Shown: one piece after another, positions 1 through 5,303 of the stretch | Layout of the letters: each line of letters begins with the position of its first letter | How positions within the stretch are numbered: position 1 is the first letter of the stretch | NCBI GenBank assembly: GCA_002314145.1 | Contig: DCCG01000001.1 | Location: forward strand, 1-18,425 | Source of the DNA: Thalassolituus sp. UBA1087 | Lineage (GTDB): Bacteria > Pseudomonadota > Gammaproteobacteria > Pseudomonadales > Oceanobacteraceae | DNA: 18,425 bases | Direction of reading: 5' to 3' | Position numbers and translations under genes: made by a program | The notes under the pieces: generated by a model | Seen by the model: only the letters and a program-made list of their open reading frames with translations | Database searches by the model: none | What the model was told of the DNA's origin: nothing

Positions 1-22
1 TGCAGTTATTACTTGAAAGTGC

Positions 23-102
23 GCATACAAGGCAATCAAAAATCGCCCACAAAAGGCGTGGGCTGGACTCGCTTGCGCTCGCCTTTTATTGCGGCGTTAC
101 GT
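23..102 (+). other. attC site (end of a cassette lying mostly left of the window)
   Basis: The right end has a clear R'' box GTTACGT at 96-102 preceded by GCG. The inner arms GGCAATCAAAA (31-41) and TTTTATTGC (84-92) pair imperfectly. The centre carries the hairpin CTCGCTTGCGCTC found in most attCs of this array. The left R' box is degenerate: it reads GCATAC followed by AA (23-30), as if one A of GCATAAC were lost, so the left boundary is approximate. Confidence 0.7.
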
Positions 103-123
103 GGATGGAGTTCCTGGTATCTG

Positions 124-870
124 ATGAAGAATTCATTTCTATTATTTATGGCTGTTTACGCACTGAATGTAAGTGCATCTGATATCAATGAAAGAAAGGA
201 ATATATTGAGAATATGGAAGGCATGGTTTCAATTGCGTCTGACGAGAGAAAGACGAGATCAGAAAGCATCTTGGGTCAACACAACGTACCTGTTAACAAG
301 AATTTACCCCGAATTGAGGATGAAGAGGAAGTTTTAGTCCGTAGTAGGGAAGAGGTTGCGAAGAGGGCTATGGCTCTTCTTGTTGTTGCGGTAAAAGCAG
401 AGGGCTTAGAACAGGAAATCGTAGAAAGATTGCTTGATGTTTACGGTCTAAGAAATGCCTTATCGCCAAATGAATCAGAGTTTATAAAGCAAGATTCACC
501 TTCAGAGTATGAGAAAACCCAACTTATCTGGCGTTACGAGTCTGCATGGGTACTTCTGTGGGCATTGGGTTATGTCGAAGAACTATCTTATCCTAGCTCA
601 ATTTGTGATGTGCCTGCTGCGGTTTCGTTTCTACAGACGAGAACTGAGCAACAATTCCTCAATGATTCTCAGTTAAGGCCCATTTCCGAAATCCTCGACG
701 AAGCTGATTTAATATACCGCTACCATTGGGCCGTCGTAGATGCTCGTATTAATGGCAAGCAGAGTCCATCGAATTTAGATTCGAGCGTTGTGCTAGAAAG
801 ACACTACGCCTTAAACTGGCTTATCGGTTATATGGATCAAGAGTGGGATGACGTTTCAACCGACACGTAA
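124..870 (+). CDS. DUF4272 domain protein with signal peptide (cassette 1)
   Basis: A 248-aa protein. The open frame extends back to 13, but that would run through the attC. The ATG at 124 is the first in-frame start inside the cassette and begins a typical signal peptide (MKNSFLLFMAVYALNVSAS), so export is inferred. From about residue 70 to the end it matches the DUF4272 pattern: RSREEVAKRA, then WRYESAWVLLWALGY, then YRYHWAVVDARINGK, then VLERHYALNWLIGY, ending in WDDVSTDT. DUF4272 has no established function that I know of, and members are usually cytoplasmic, so the leader is noteworthy. The stop codon TAA (868-870) lies inside the R' box of its own attC. No strong Shine-Dalgarno is seen. 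No promoter is visible in the short leader, so transcription probably comes from upstream. Confidence 0.85.
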   Translation: MKNSFLLFMAVYALNVSASDINERKEYIENMEGMVSIASDERKTRSESILGQHNVPVNKNLPRIEDEEEVLVRSREEVAKRAMALLVVAVKAEGLEQEIVERLLDVYGLRNALSPNESEFIKQDSPSEYEKTQLIWRYESAWVLLWALGYVEELSYPSSICDVPAAVSFLQTRTEQQFLNDSQLRPISEILDEADLIYRYHWAVVDARINGKQSPSNLDSSVVLERHYALNWLIGYMDQEWDDVSTDT

Positions 871-954
871 CAAACCGCTGAAACCCGTTACAGCCACAAA
901 AAGCGTGGCTTTCACTAGGACTCGCTTCGCTCGCCGTCTAGCGGGGCGTTAGTT
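865..954 (+). other. attC site of cassette 1
   Basis: R' ACGTAAC is at 865-871 and R'' GTTAGTT at 948-954. R' mirrors the start of cassette 1 (GTTACGTGG at 96-104). The inner arms AACCGCTGAAACCC and GTCTAGCGGGGCGTT can pair in part. The central stem carries CTCGCTTCGCTCGCC. Length is about 90 bp. Confidence 0.9.
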
Positions 955-970
955 TTTAAAAGGAGAGAAC

Positions 971-1396
971 ATGTTTTTTACTTTATTACTTGTAACATTT
1001 GGGTTGTCAGTTACAGTATCATTCGGTGTCGTCCAACTGTTTAAGAAACCTATAGATGAAATATTTCATCGTATTATAAAAGACCCAATTAGTGTGGCGT
1101 GGCAAAAATATATTACATTTGCTACCTACGTTGTTGGTATTTCCGGCGGAGTTAGAATCTATCAGCTGGAAAGGTATATTTCTGCAAGACACAAGGATAC
1201 AGATATACTTGAACTTACTATCGAGCGGTGGACTATAGAGGTCTATAGAACAATCATAGAAACTCTTCAAAGTATTGCATGGATGTACTTGGTTATTTTT
1301 ATATTTGCATTAATAGCATACGTAATTGTTCGCGGTTTTGAACTTAAAAACACTAACAAATCAATTCAGCCGACCGCTGGCGCGTCGTCTGATTGA
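971..1396 (+). CDS. Small integral membrane protein, unrecognised family (cassette 2)
   Basis: A 141-aa protein starting at ATG 971 with a strong Shine-Dalgarno AGGAGA at 961-966. I do not recognise the family. Visible hydrophobic segments are at about residues 1-23, possibly 45-62, and 102-121, so it is probably an inner-membrane protein with two or three spans and a charged middle (about 67-92). The last 13 or so residues (NKSIQPTAGASSD) are translated from the attC site, and the stop TGA is 3 bases before its R'' core. This tail is therefore a by-product of the recombination site and is unlikely to be conserved in function. Confidence 0.75.
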   Translation: MFFTLLLVTFGLSVTVSFGVVQLFKKPIDEIFHRIIKDPISVAWQKYITFATYVVGISGGVRIYQLERYISARHKDTDILELTIERWTIEVYRTIIETLQSIAWMYLVIFIFALIAYVIVRGFELKNTNKSIQPTAGASSD

Positions 1397-1406
1397 GGCG
1401 TTATGC
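1351..1406 (+). other. attC site of cassette 2 (short type, translated)
   Basis: R' CACTAAC is at 1351-1357 and R'' GTTATGC at 1400-1406. The R' core mirrors the start of cassette 2 (GTTAGT). The arms TCAATTCAG and CTGATTGA pair with one unpaired T, the kind of extrahelical base used for strand selection. At about 56 bp it is the shortest site here, and it lacks the CTCGCTNCGCTC central hairpin of its neighbours. The site lies inside the reading frame of the preceding gene. Confidence 0.9.
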
Positions 1407-1419
1407 TGAAGTGTGAAGA

Positions 1420-1980
1420 ATGAGCACGAAATACTACATATCGAGTATAAGTTATGATGAGGCGACTGAAACTCTAGAGATCGAGTGGACGATCGATGTG
1501 GTATGGTTGTTTTTTAATGTTCCCAAAGAGAGATACTCCAAACTCAACAAAGCTGAAGATAAAGAAGAGTATTATCGTGAAAATATCATGGATGTTTTCA
1601 AAGCGCGGCAAAAATGGAGAAGCTTAGAAGAATTATTATCAATTTCTGCTGATGTATTGCTGATTGATGATGTCCCCCTAGAAATTAACTCAACAAATTG
1701 TAGTAATGAATCAGCTATTCACTTGGCCGCATCTTGGGGAGATACCAGAGCAATTGAATTGTTGGCGTCGTTAGGTGCTGAAATAGATGCACCCGGTGAT
1801 TGTGATTGTTCGCCACTCTACAACGCTGTTATGTTTAGCCACAGAGAGGCTGTAGCGCTACTACTTAAATTGGGCGCGTCACCCCATAGTAAAAACGATC
1901 TTGACTTCACCCCATATCAATTGGCGGTCAGAGATAACAATCAAGATCTAATTGATGAATTTAGAGATTATGTGCGATAA
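1420..1980 (+). CDS. KTSC-like plus ankyrin-repeat protein (cassette 3)
   Basis: A 186-aa protein starting at ATG 1420, 14 bp after the attC core, with only a weak Shine-Dalgarno (GAAG). Residues 5-57 resemble the KTSC fold: SSISYDEATETLEIEW, then FNVPKERYSKLNKAEDKEEYY. KTSC normally reads as a short strand-rich domain with a pattern like Y...L.v.F and VP..vy..L..A. Residues about 95-183 hold two clear ankyrin repeats (SAIHLAASWGDTRAIELLASLGAEID; SPLYNAVMFSHREAVALLLKLGASP) and a shorter third. A protein-binding role is inferred, and no catalytic motif is seen. KTSC fused to ankyrins is an unusual combination. The stop codon lies 2 bases before the attC R' box. Confidence 0.75.
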   Translation: MSTKYYISSISYDEATETLEIEWTIDVVWLFFNVPKERYSKLNKAEDKEEYYRENIMDVFKARQKWRSLEELLSISADVLLIDDVPLEINSTNCSNESAIHLAASWGDTRAIELLASLGAEIDAPGDCDCSPLYNAVMFSHREAVALLLKLGASPHSKNDLDFTPYQLAVRDNNQDLIDEFRDYVR

Positions 1981-1982
1981 GG

Positions 1983-2096
1983 GCATAACAAATTGGTGCA
2001 CGGGAACCAACTACGCTCCACAAACATGTGGTTCGCTACGCTCACTTTACCACATGTTCGTTCCACTACGTTGGTCCCGTGACCAAGGCGTTATGC
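1983..2096 (+). other. attC site of cassette 3 (long, extensively palindromic)
   Basis: R' GCATAAC is at 1983-1989 and R'' GTTATGC at 2090-2096, perfect reverse complements. Between them lies a long palindrome: CACGGGAACCAACTACG pairs in part with CGTTGGTCCCGTG, and CCACAAACATGTGG and TACCACATGTTCG sit around the central TTCGCTACGCTCAC hairpin. At about 114 bp it is the longest attC in the window, comparable in size to Vibrio-type repeats. Confidence 0.92.
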
Positions 2097-2105
2097 CTTT
2101 TGACT

Positions 2106-2480
2106 ATGAAATACAAAAACCTAAGGTCTATGTCACACAACTTCAGCCATTCCTTTGTGAGTTTAATGAATTACGTTGATGATGGTTACGTTGTCGACGA
2201 TTTGATTATTATGGCGCGCGAATCTGAAGGTGAACTTATCTCAGTTCAATGGATTCCAAGAAAGAGTTACGAATCATCAAAATTTTCCAATAGGGTTCGT
2301 AAGTCTATCGCCATTAACCAAGACTGGCTGCCTAAACACTTGGCGAGTCATGGAGTGGATGAAAGCATCATCACTGAAATGCGTACTGATATATTTCGTA
2401 CTCCTTCACATCAAATATGGGTTAAGGCCTATTTAAAAGATAATAGGGGCAAAGAGTATGAGGCTTATGTCAGCTACTAG
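2106..2480 (+). CDS. Hypothetical protein (cassette 4)
   Basis: A 124-aa protein of unrecognised family. The open frame extends upstream to 2028, but that portion is attC sequence, so the start must be inside the cassette. ATG 2106 is the first in-frame candidate. ATG 2130 is a possible alternative (116 aa), preceded by AAGG at 2124-2127 but with very short spacing. No signal peptide or membrane segment is evident. The body is mixed alpha/beta in character, with a segment VDDGYVVDDLIIMARESEG near the N-terminus and IWVKAYLKDNRGKEYEAYVSY-type strands at the C-terminus. The stop TAG abuts the attC R' box. Confidence 0.65.
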   Translation: MKYKNLRSMSHNFSHSFVSLMNYVDDGYVVDDLIIMARESEGELISVQWIPRKSYESSKFSNRVRKSIAINQDWLPKHLASHGVDESIITEMRTDIFRTPSHQIWVKAYLKDNRGKEYEAYVSY

Positions 2481-2537
2481 GCATAACAAACGCAAGCATC
2501 CGACTCGCTACGCTCTCGGCTGTTGCGGGCGTTAAAT
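2481..2537 (+). other. attC site of cassette 4
   Basis: R' GCATAAC is at 2481-2487, matching the start of cassette 4 (GTTATGCC). R'' GTTAAAT is at 2531-2537 and belongs to cassette 5. The arms ACGCAAGC and TGTTGCGGGCGTT pair in part around the central CTCGCTACGCTC. Length is about 57 bp. Confidence 0.9.
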
Positions 2538-2540
2538 ATT

Positions 2541-2903
2541 ATGAGATATTTTTTTGTACTTCTTTTGCTTCTCTCTGGGGTGTCTTTTGCCAAACGCCAA
2601 GTGCCTGATTCAGTTACCCCAGTGATATATGACGGGATTAAGTATGAAGTAGTACCTTGGTCATTTGAAAACGGAACTAAGCAGAATGGAGGCTTCGTGC
2701 GGGCTGTAGAGGTAAGCACTGGTAAAGTTATTTGGGCAAAGCAAATTTATAAAACGAAGTACGATAGAAATCCGGAGAAGGATATGCAGGATGTTTTTAT
2801 TGTTGACTTAAAAATATCCCCTGAGGATGGTGTTCTCGTAATAGTCAATGAAGCCGGCATTGTTTACAGGGTCGGGTTATCTGATGGAAATATTAAAAAA
2901 TAG
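2541..2903 (+). CDS. Small secreted protein with PQQ-like strand pattern (cassette 5)
   Basis: A 120-aa protein. ATG 2541 lies four bases after the attC core. An upstream in-frame ATG at 2523 lies inside the attC and is not credible. Residues 1-17 (MRYFFVLLLLLSGVSFA) form a signal peptide with an AXA-like cleavage site, so a periplasmic or secreted location is inferred. The mature part is strand-rich: YDGIKYEVVPW, NGGFVRAVEVSTGKVIWAKQIY, then EKDMQDVFIVDLKISPEDGVLVIVNEAGIVYRVGL. The 'vs..tGkviWa' and final 'Y.vdL..g' patterns recall a single blade of a PQQ/beta-propeller protein. I recall similar short free-standing periplasmic proteins without a known function. There is almost no 5' leader, so translation may be leader-poor or coupled to upstream transcripts. 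Confidence 0.7.
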   Translation: MRYFFVLLLLLSGVSFAKRQVPDSVTPVIYDGIKYEVVPWSFENGTKQNGGFVRAVEVSTGKVIWAKQIYKTKYDRNPEKDMQDVFIVDLKISPEDGVLVIVNEAGIVYRVGLSDGNIKK

Positions 2904-2912
2904 TGTGGTAAT

Positions 2913-2987
2913 ATTTAACAAGCCGCACCATAATCGTGGCTTCGCCACTAGTACTCGCTTCGCTCGCCCATGTGCGGAGCGTTAGCA
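2913..2987 (+). other. attC site of cassette 5
   Basis: R' ATTTAAC is at 2913-2919, extending to a 9-base match with the start of cassette 5 (GTTAAATAT at 2531-2539). R'' GTTAGCA is at 2981-2987. The arms AGCCGCAC and GTGCGGAGCGTT pair, with an internal GTGGCTTCGCCAC hairpin next to CTCGCTTCGCTCGCC. Confidence 0.93.
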
Positions 2988-3003
2988 TTACTGCGGAGTC
3001 AGC

Positions 3004-3570
3004 ATGAAGTCTAAAAGCACTGAGGTAGAACAGATGAATGAAGACTATCATTTAAAGTTGGATGGAGTTTTTAAAAACGTTAATGAATGGCTGAAATTTG
3101 CTGAACAAAAAAACGCAGCATTGCTTTTACTGAATGGTGGTATGATTTGGGGAGTTACACGAGTATTGAGCGCCGTAGACCCCGTTCCAAAGATATCGTA
3201 TTGGCTTAATATGACAGGTTATTCTCTTGTTGCTCTCTCTACCCTAATTTGTATTATTTCATTTCTACCAATTTTGCAACAGCGTTGGTTTAAACCTGAA
3301 AAAACCAGTCCGTCTGACAACTGCCTATATTTTGCTCACTCAGCAAAATATGATGCCAGGGGTTATCTTAAATTACTCGCAAAGAAACTGGGTTGCGAAG
3401 AAGAAAAAACTACTTTTACCGAGTTTGAGGTTGATTTAAGTAAACAGATAGTTACAAACTCAGGAATAGCATTTGATAAATATAAGCGGTTTAAGTTATC
3501 AGCTATCTTTACGCTATCGGCGGTTGTCTTGTTTTTGTTATCTTTTGGAATAATAAACTTCATGGAGTAA
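3004..3570 (+). CDS. PycTM-like Pycsar membrane effector (cassette 6)
   Basis: A 188-aa protein starting at ATG 3004 with GGAG at 2994-2997. The layout fits PycTM, the transmembrane effector of Pycsar: an N-terminal helix with W29 and the motif FAEQKNAALLLLNGG (32-46), two membrane spans at about 38-56 and 69-91, a cytosolic stretch with LYFAHSAKYDARGYLKLL (about 108-125) and VDLSKQIVTNSGIAFDKYKRFKLS (about 143-166), and a last span at about 167-186. In characterised Pycsar systems the effector binds a cyclic pyrimidine nucleotide made during phage infection and disrupts the inner membrane, causing abortive infection. That role is inferred here from architecture and from the cyclase gene starting 3 bp downstream. 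A related SLATT/S-4TM-type effector of another defence system is the alternative, but the PycC neighbour argues for Pycsar. Confidence 0.82.
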   Translation: MKSKSTEVEQMNEDYHLKLDGVFKNVNEWLKFAEQKNAALLLLNGGMIWGVTRVLSAVDPVPKISYWLNMTGYSLVALSTLICIISFLPILQQRWFKPEKTSPSDNCLYFAHSAKYDARGYLKLLAKKLGCEEEKTTFTEFEVDLSKQIVTNSGIAFDKYKRFKLSAIFTLSAVVLFLLSFGIINFME

Positions 3571-3573
3571 AGA

Positions 3574-4368
3574 ATGATAAGCAAAGATCAATTGCCTGAT
3601 AACATAAGAGAAATAATAAGAAAACAAGTAGATAAGTTTAATATACGCGTCTTCACTGAAGAAGTTAATGAAATACCTAATGTGGCGGATATTCCCGGCG
3701 AGGGCTCTGCAAAGTGGTTAAAAATAAAGGATGTTATATGTGTTTTTGTAGATATGAAGAACTCAACAAAACTGAGCGCTTCGCATCATGCCGGAACTAC
3801 TGGTAGAGCATATACTCTTTTCACGGGTACAGCTGTTAGGTTATTTAAAGAGTTCGGGGCTTCTTATATAGATATTAAAGGTGATGGTGTTTTTGCTTTA
3901 TTTAACTCGAATAAAGTACACGCAGCATTTGCGTCAGCCGTTACTTTCAAGACTTTTATAAAAGAAGAATTTATGGGAAAAGTAGCTAAAAAAACTAAAG
4001 TTGATACAGGTGTTCATGTTGGTATCCATCAAGCTACATTATTGGTTAGTAAAATAGGTCTTCGTAAGAGTGCTTCGAGAGGGGATATGCATAATGAAGT
4101 GTGGGCGGGTAAAACGGTTAATATGGCTTCTAAGCTGGCCAGCTTGTCCGATAGCAATGAAATCCATGTTTCCGATAAATATCACTCAAAATTAAAATCA
4201 AAGAAAGCATTGTACTCATGCGAATGTGGCGATCCTGTGTATTTATGGGAAGAAGTGGATATTACCAATGATGATAAATTCTCTTTTGACAAGGCAATGG
4301 TTTTAAAAAGCTTTTGGTGTAAAAAGCATGGCGCAGCTTACTTGACAGAAATTCTAGATGCTGATTAA
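3574..4368 (+). CDS. PycC-like class III pyrimidine nucleotide cyclase (Pycsar)
   Basis: A 264-aa protein. ATG 3574 follows the effector stop by 3 bases, and its Shine-Dalgarno GGAG overlaps the effector's end, so translation is probably coupled. The class III cyclase domain spans about 50-205: metal aspartates D60 (VFVDMKNST) and D104 (IKGDGVFALF), and the N183...K187 motif in WAGKTVNMASKLAS. The residue four before the second Asp, usually the adenine-specifying Lys, is D100. One extra residue lies in the EVWAGKTVN stretch. Both depart from adenylate cyclases and match my memory of PycC. The C-terminus has a Cys pair (CECG, 216-219) and FWCKKHG (248-254), a tail seen in PycC proteins. The predicted reaction is UTP or CTP to cUMP or cCMP upon infection; which one cannot be told. 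An ordinary adenylate cyclase is less likely given the effector partner. Confidence 0.85.
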   Translation: MISKDQLPDNIREIIRKQVDKFNIRVFTEEVNEIPNVADIPGEGSAKWLKIKDVICVFVDMKNSTKLSASHHAGTTGRAYTLFTGTAVRLFKEFGASYIDIKGDGVFALFNSNKVHAAFASAVTFKTFIKEEFMGKVAKKTKVDTGVHVGIHQATLLVSKIGLRKSASRGDMHNEVWAGKTVNMASKLASLSDSNEIHVSDKYHSKLKSKKALYSCECGDPVYLWEEVDITNDDKFSFDKAMVLKSFWCKKHGAAYLTEILDAD

Positions 4369-4381
4369 GTTTTAAATGTAA

Positions 4382-4453
4382 TGCTAACAAGTCACTGCAC
4401 TCGGAAATTTTACTCGCTGCGCTCCTAAAATTCCGGTGAGTGAGGCGTTATGC
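4382..4453 (+). other. attC site of cassette 6, probable last site of the array
   Basis: R' TGCTAAC is at 4382-4388, and AATGCTAAC exactly mirrors the start of cassette 6 (GTTAGCATT, 2981-2989), which shows that the two Pycsar genes form a single cassette. R'' GTTATGC is at 4447-4453. The arms CACTCGGAAATTTTA and TAAAATTCCGGTGAGTG form a long stem around CTCGCTGCGCTC. No further attC is seen to the right. Confidence 0.93.
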
Positions 4454-4482
4454 ATCCGGCCCTTCCAATAACCCCTTCTTAC

Positions 4483-5085
4483 TCAAAGAAAATACGTCGG
4501 GTAAGTCACCTGGCCAATGGTAATATCCCGCCGGTCTTTGGCCTGCTGAAGATCGCCCGGCAGGTTTAAAAAGGCCTGTTCGGTAAGCAGGATTTCCCAC
4601 GGTCTGGCGGTGTCTTCGCCGAGTTTGCTGGCTTCGTTTACCGGGTCACCAAAAATTTCTTTGTCATTAAAATTAAGCAGTTGTCCATAGGCTATGCCGG
4701 TTGCGATTCTGATATCGTGGCAATCGGTCAGCTCTTTATTCAGTGTTTCCAGGTCTTTAAAAATATCGCGGGTGGCCTGCAGGGCACTGGCGGTATCCGG
4801 AAACAGGACAAAGGCATCGTCGGCAACGTACTTAATTAATGTGCCGCGGTAACGGGCAATACAGTCTTCGACGATCTGTTGCATGTGCATAATCAGTGAC
4901 AGGTAATACACGATGCCATGCTGTCGGGTAATGGCAGAAAAGCCGCTCATATCGGTAATCAATACCGCGCCTGTGGTGCCGAACGCTTCCCATACTGCCT
5001 GCTCGGAGGTCTGTCTGTGTTGCGCCGGATGACGTGTGTACCCGGCGATTAAGCGGGCGAGGCTGGCGTGGTCATTCACTCTCAT
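4483..5085 (-). CDS. Class III adenylate/guanylate cyclase domain protein
   Basis: A 200-aa protein. ATG at 5085 is preceded by TAAGGA at about the right spacing. Nearly the whole protein is one cyclase catalytic domain: metal Asp D45 in LITDMSGFSAITRQHG, K85 and D89 in KYVADDAFVLF (the usual GD is AD), and FGDPVNEASKLGED with N150 and K154. The transition-state Arg is Lys, and the second purine-specifying position is E143 rather than Asp. Retention of the adenine-type K85 suggests cAMP as product, but the departures leave activity uncertain. It has no membrane or sensor domain. It is unrelated in detail to the Pycsar cyclase on the other side of the attC. The gene is divergent from the MHYT gene and ends 30 bp from the array edge. 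It looks chromosomal by base composition. Confidence 0.8.
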   Translation of the reverse strand: MRVNDHASLARLIAGYTRHPAQHRQTSEQAVWEAFGTTGAVLITDMSGFSAITRQHGIVYYLSLIMHMQQIVEDCIARYRGTLIKYVADDAFVLFPDTASALQATRDIFKDLETLNKELTDCHDIRIATGIAYGQLLNFNDKEIFGDPVNEASKLGEDTARPWEILLTEQAFLNLPGDLQQAKDRRDITIGQVTYPTYFL

Positions 5086-5269
5086 AGGTGGGGTCCTTAA
5101 CGGGGAGAGGGGATTTTACCTCAGGCGTTGATCGCATGGGTAACCACTGCCGGTTCGGTTCTGTTAATGATTTTTATGTCAATAAAAATACCTGAGTTGC
5201 AAGAGGGCACAGAGCCACAGGTGTAATGATTTGTAACGAGGTGTCCTAATTTGACTCAAAAAGCGTATA

Positions 5270-5300
5270 TTTATACCTGATTAAAATAGTCAGGTATAAA
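5270..5300 (+). promoter_or_regulatory. Perfect 11-bp inverted repeat covering the ribosome binding site
   Basis: TTTATACCTGA (5270-5280) and TCAGGTATAAA (5290-5300) are perfect reverse complements with a 9-base loop, ending 3 bases before ATG 5304. The only Shine-Dalgarno-like sequence, AGG at 5292-5294, is inside the right arm. In mRNA the hairpin could hide the start; in DNA it could be an operator. Which one applies is not decided by the sequence. Confidence 0.7.
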
Positions 5301-5303
5301 TAA

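Larger units (their letters stand above)
1..4453 (+). mobile_element. Distal part of an integron gene-cassette array (six complete cassettes)
   Basis: Seven attC sites punctuate this AT-rich stretch, with all cassette genes on the + strand. Cassette boundaries (cut between G and TT of GTTRRRY) fall at about 96/97, 948/949, 1400/1401, 2090/2091, 2531/2532, 2981/2982 and 4447/4448. In each complete cassette the R' box mirrors the cassette's own first bases: cassette 5 begins GTTAAATAT and ends with ATATTTAAC; cassette 6 begins GTTAGCATT and ends with AATGCTAAC. This is what excision and circularisation by an integron integrase require. Because cassette genes point away from attI, the integrase should lie to the left, outside the window. 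The last R'' at 4447-4453 has no following cassette, so it is probably the 3' end of the array. An integrase-less cassette cluster (CALIN) is the alternative, since no intI is seen. Confidence 0.9.

Noticed and set aside
13..123. N-terminal extension of the first cassette gene
   Set aside because: It would translate the attC site of the previous cassette. The ATG at 124 gives a clean signal peptide inside the cassette.
1952..2179. Short plus-strand ORF across the third cassette's attC
   Set aside because: It overlaps the end of the ankyrin gene, crosses a recombination site and shows no domain-like sequence.
5120..5145. Possible further attC core (GGCGTTGAT ... GCATGGGTAAC)
   Set aside because: The boxes are in the wrong order and mismatched, and no paired arms are present, so I do not extend the array past 4453.
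4448..5303. Minus-strand cyclase as a seventh, inverted cassette
   Set aside because: A cassette starting TTATGC would need GCATAAC and attC arms downstream; none is seen before 5303.
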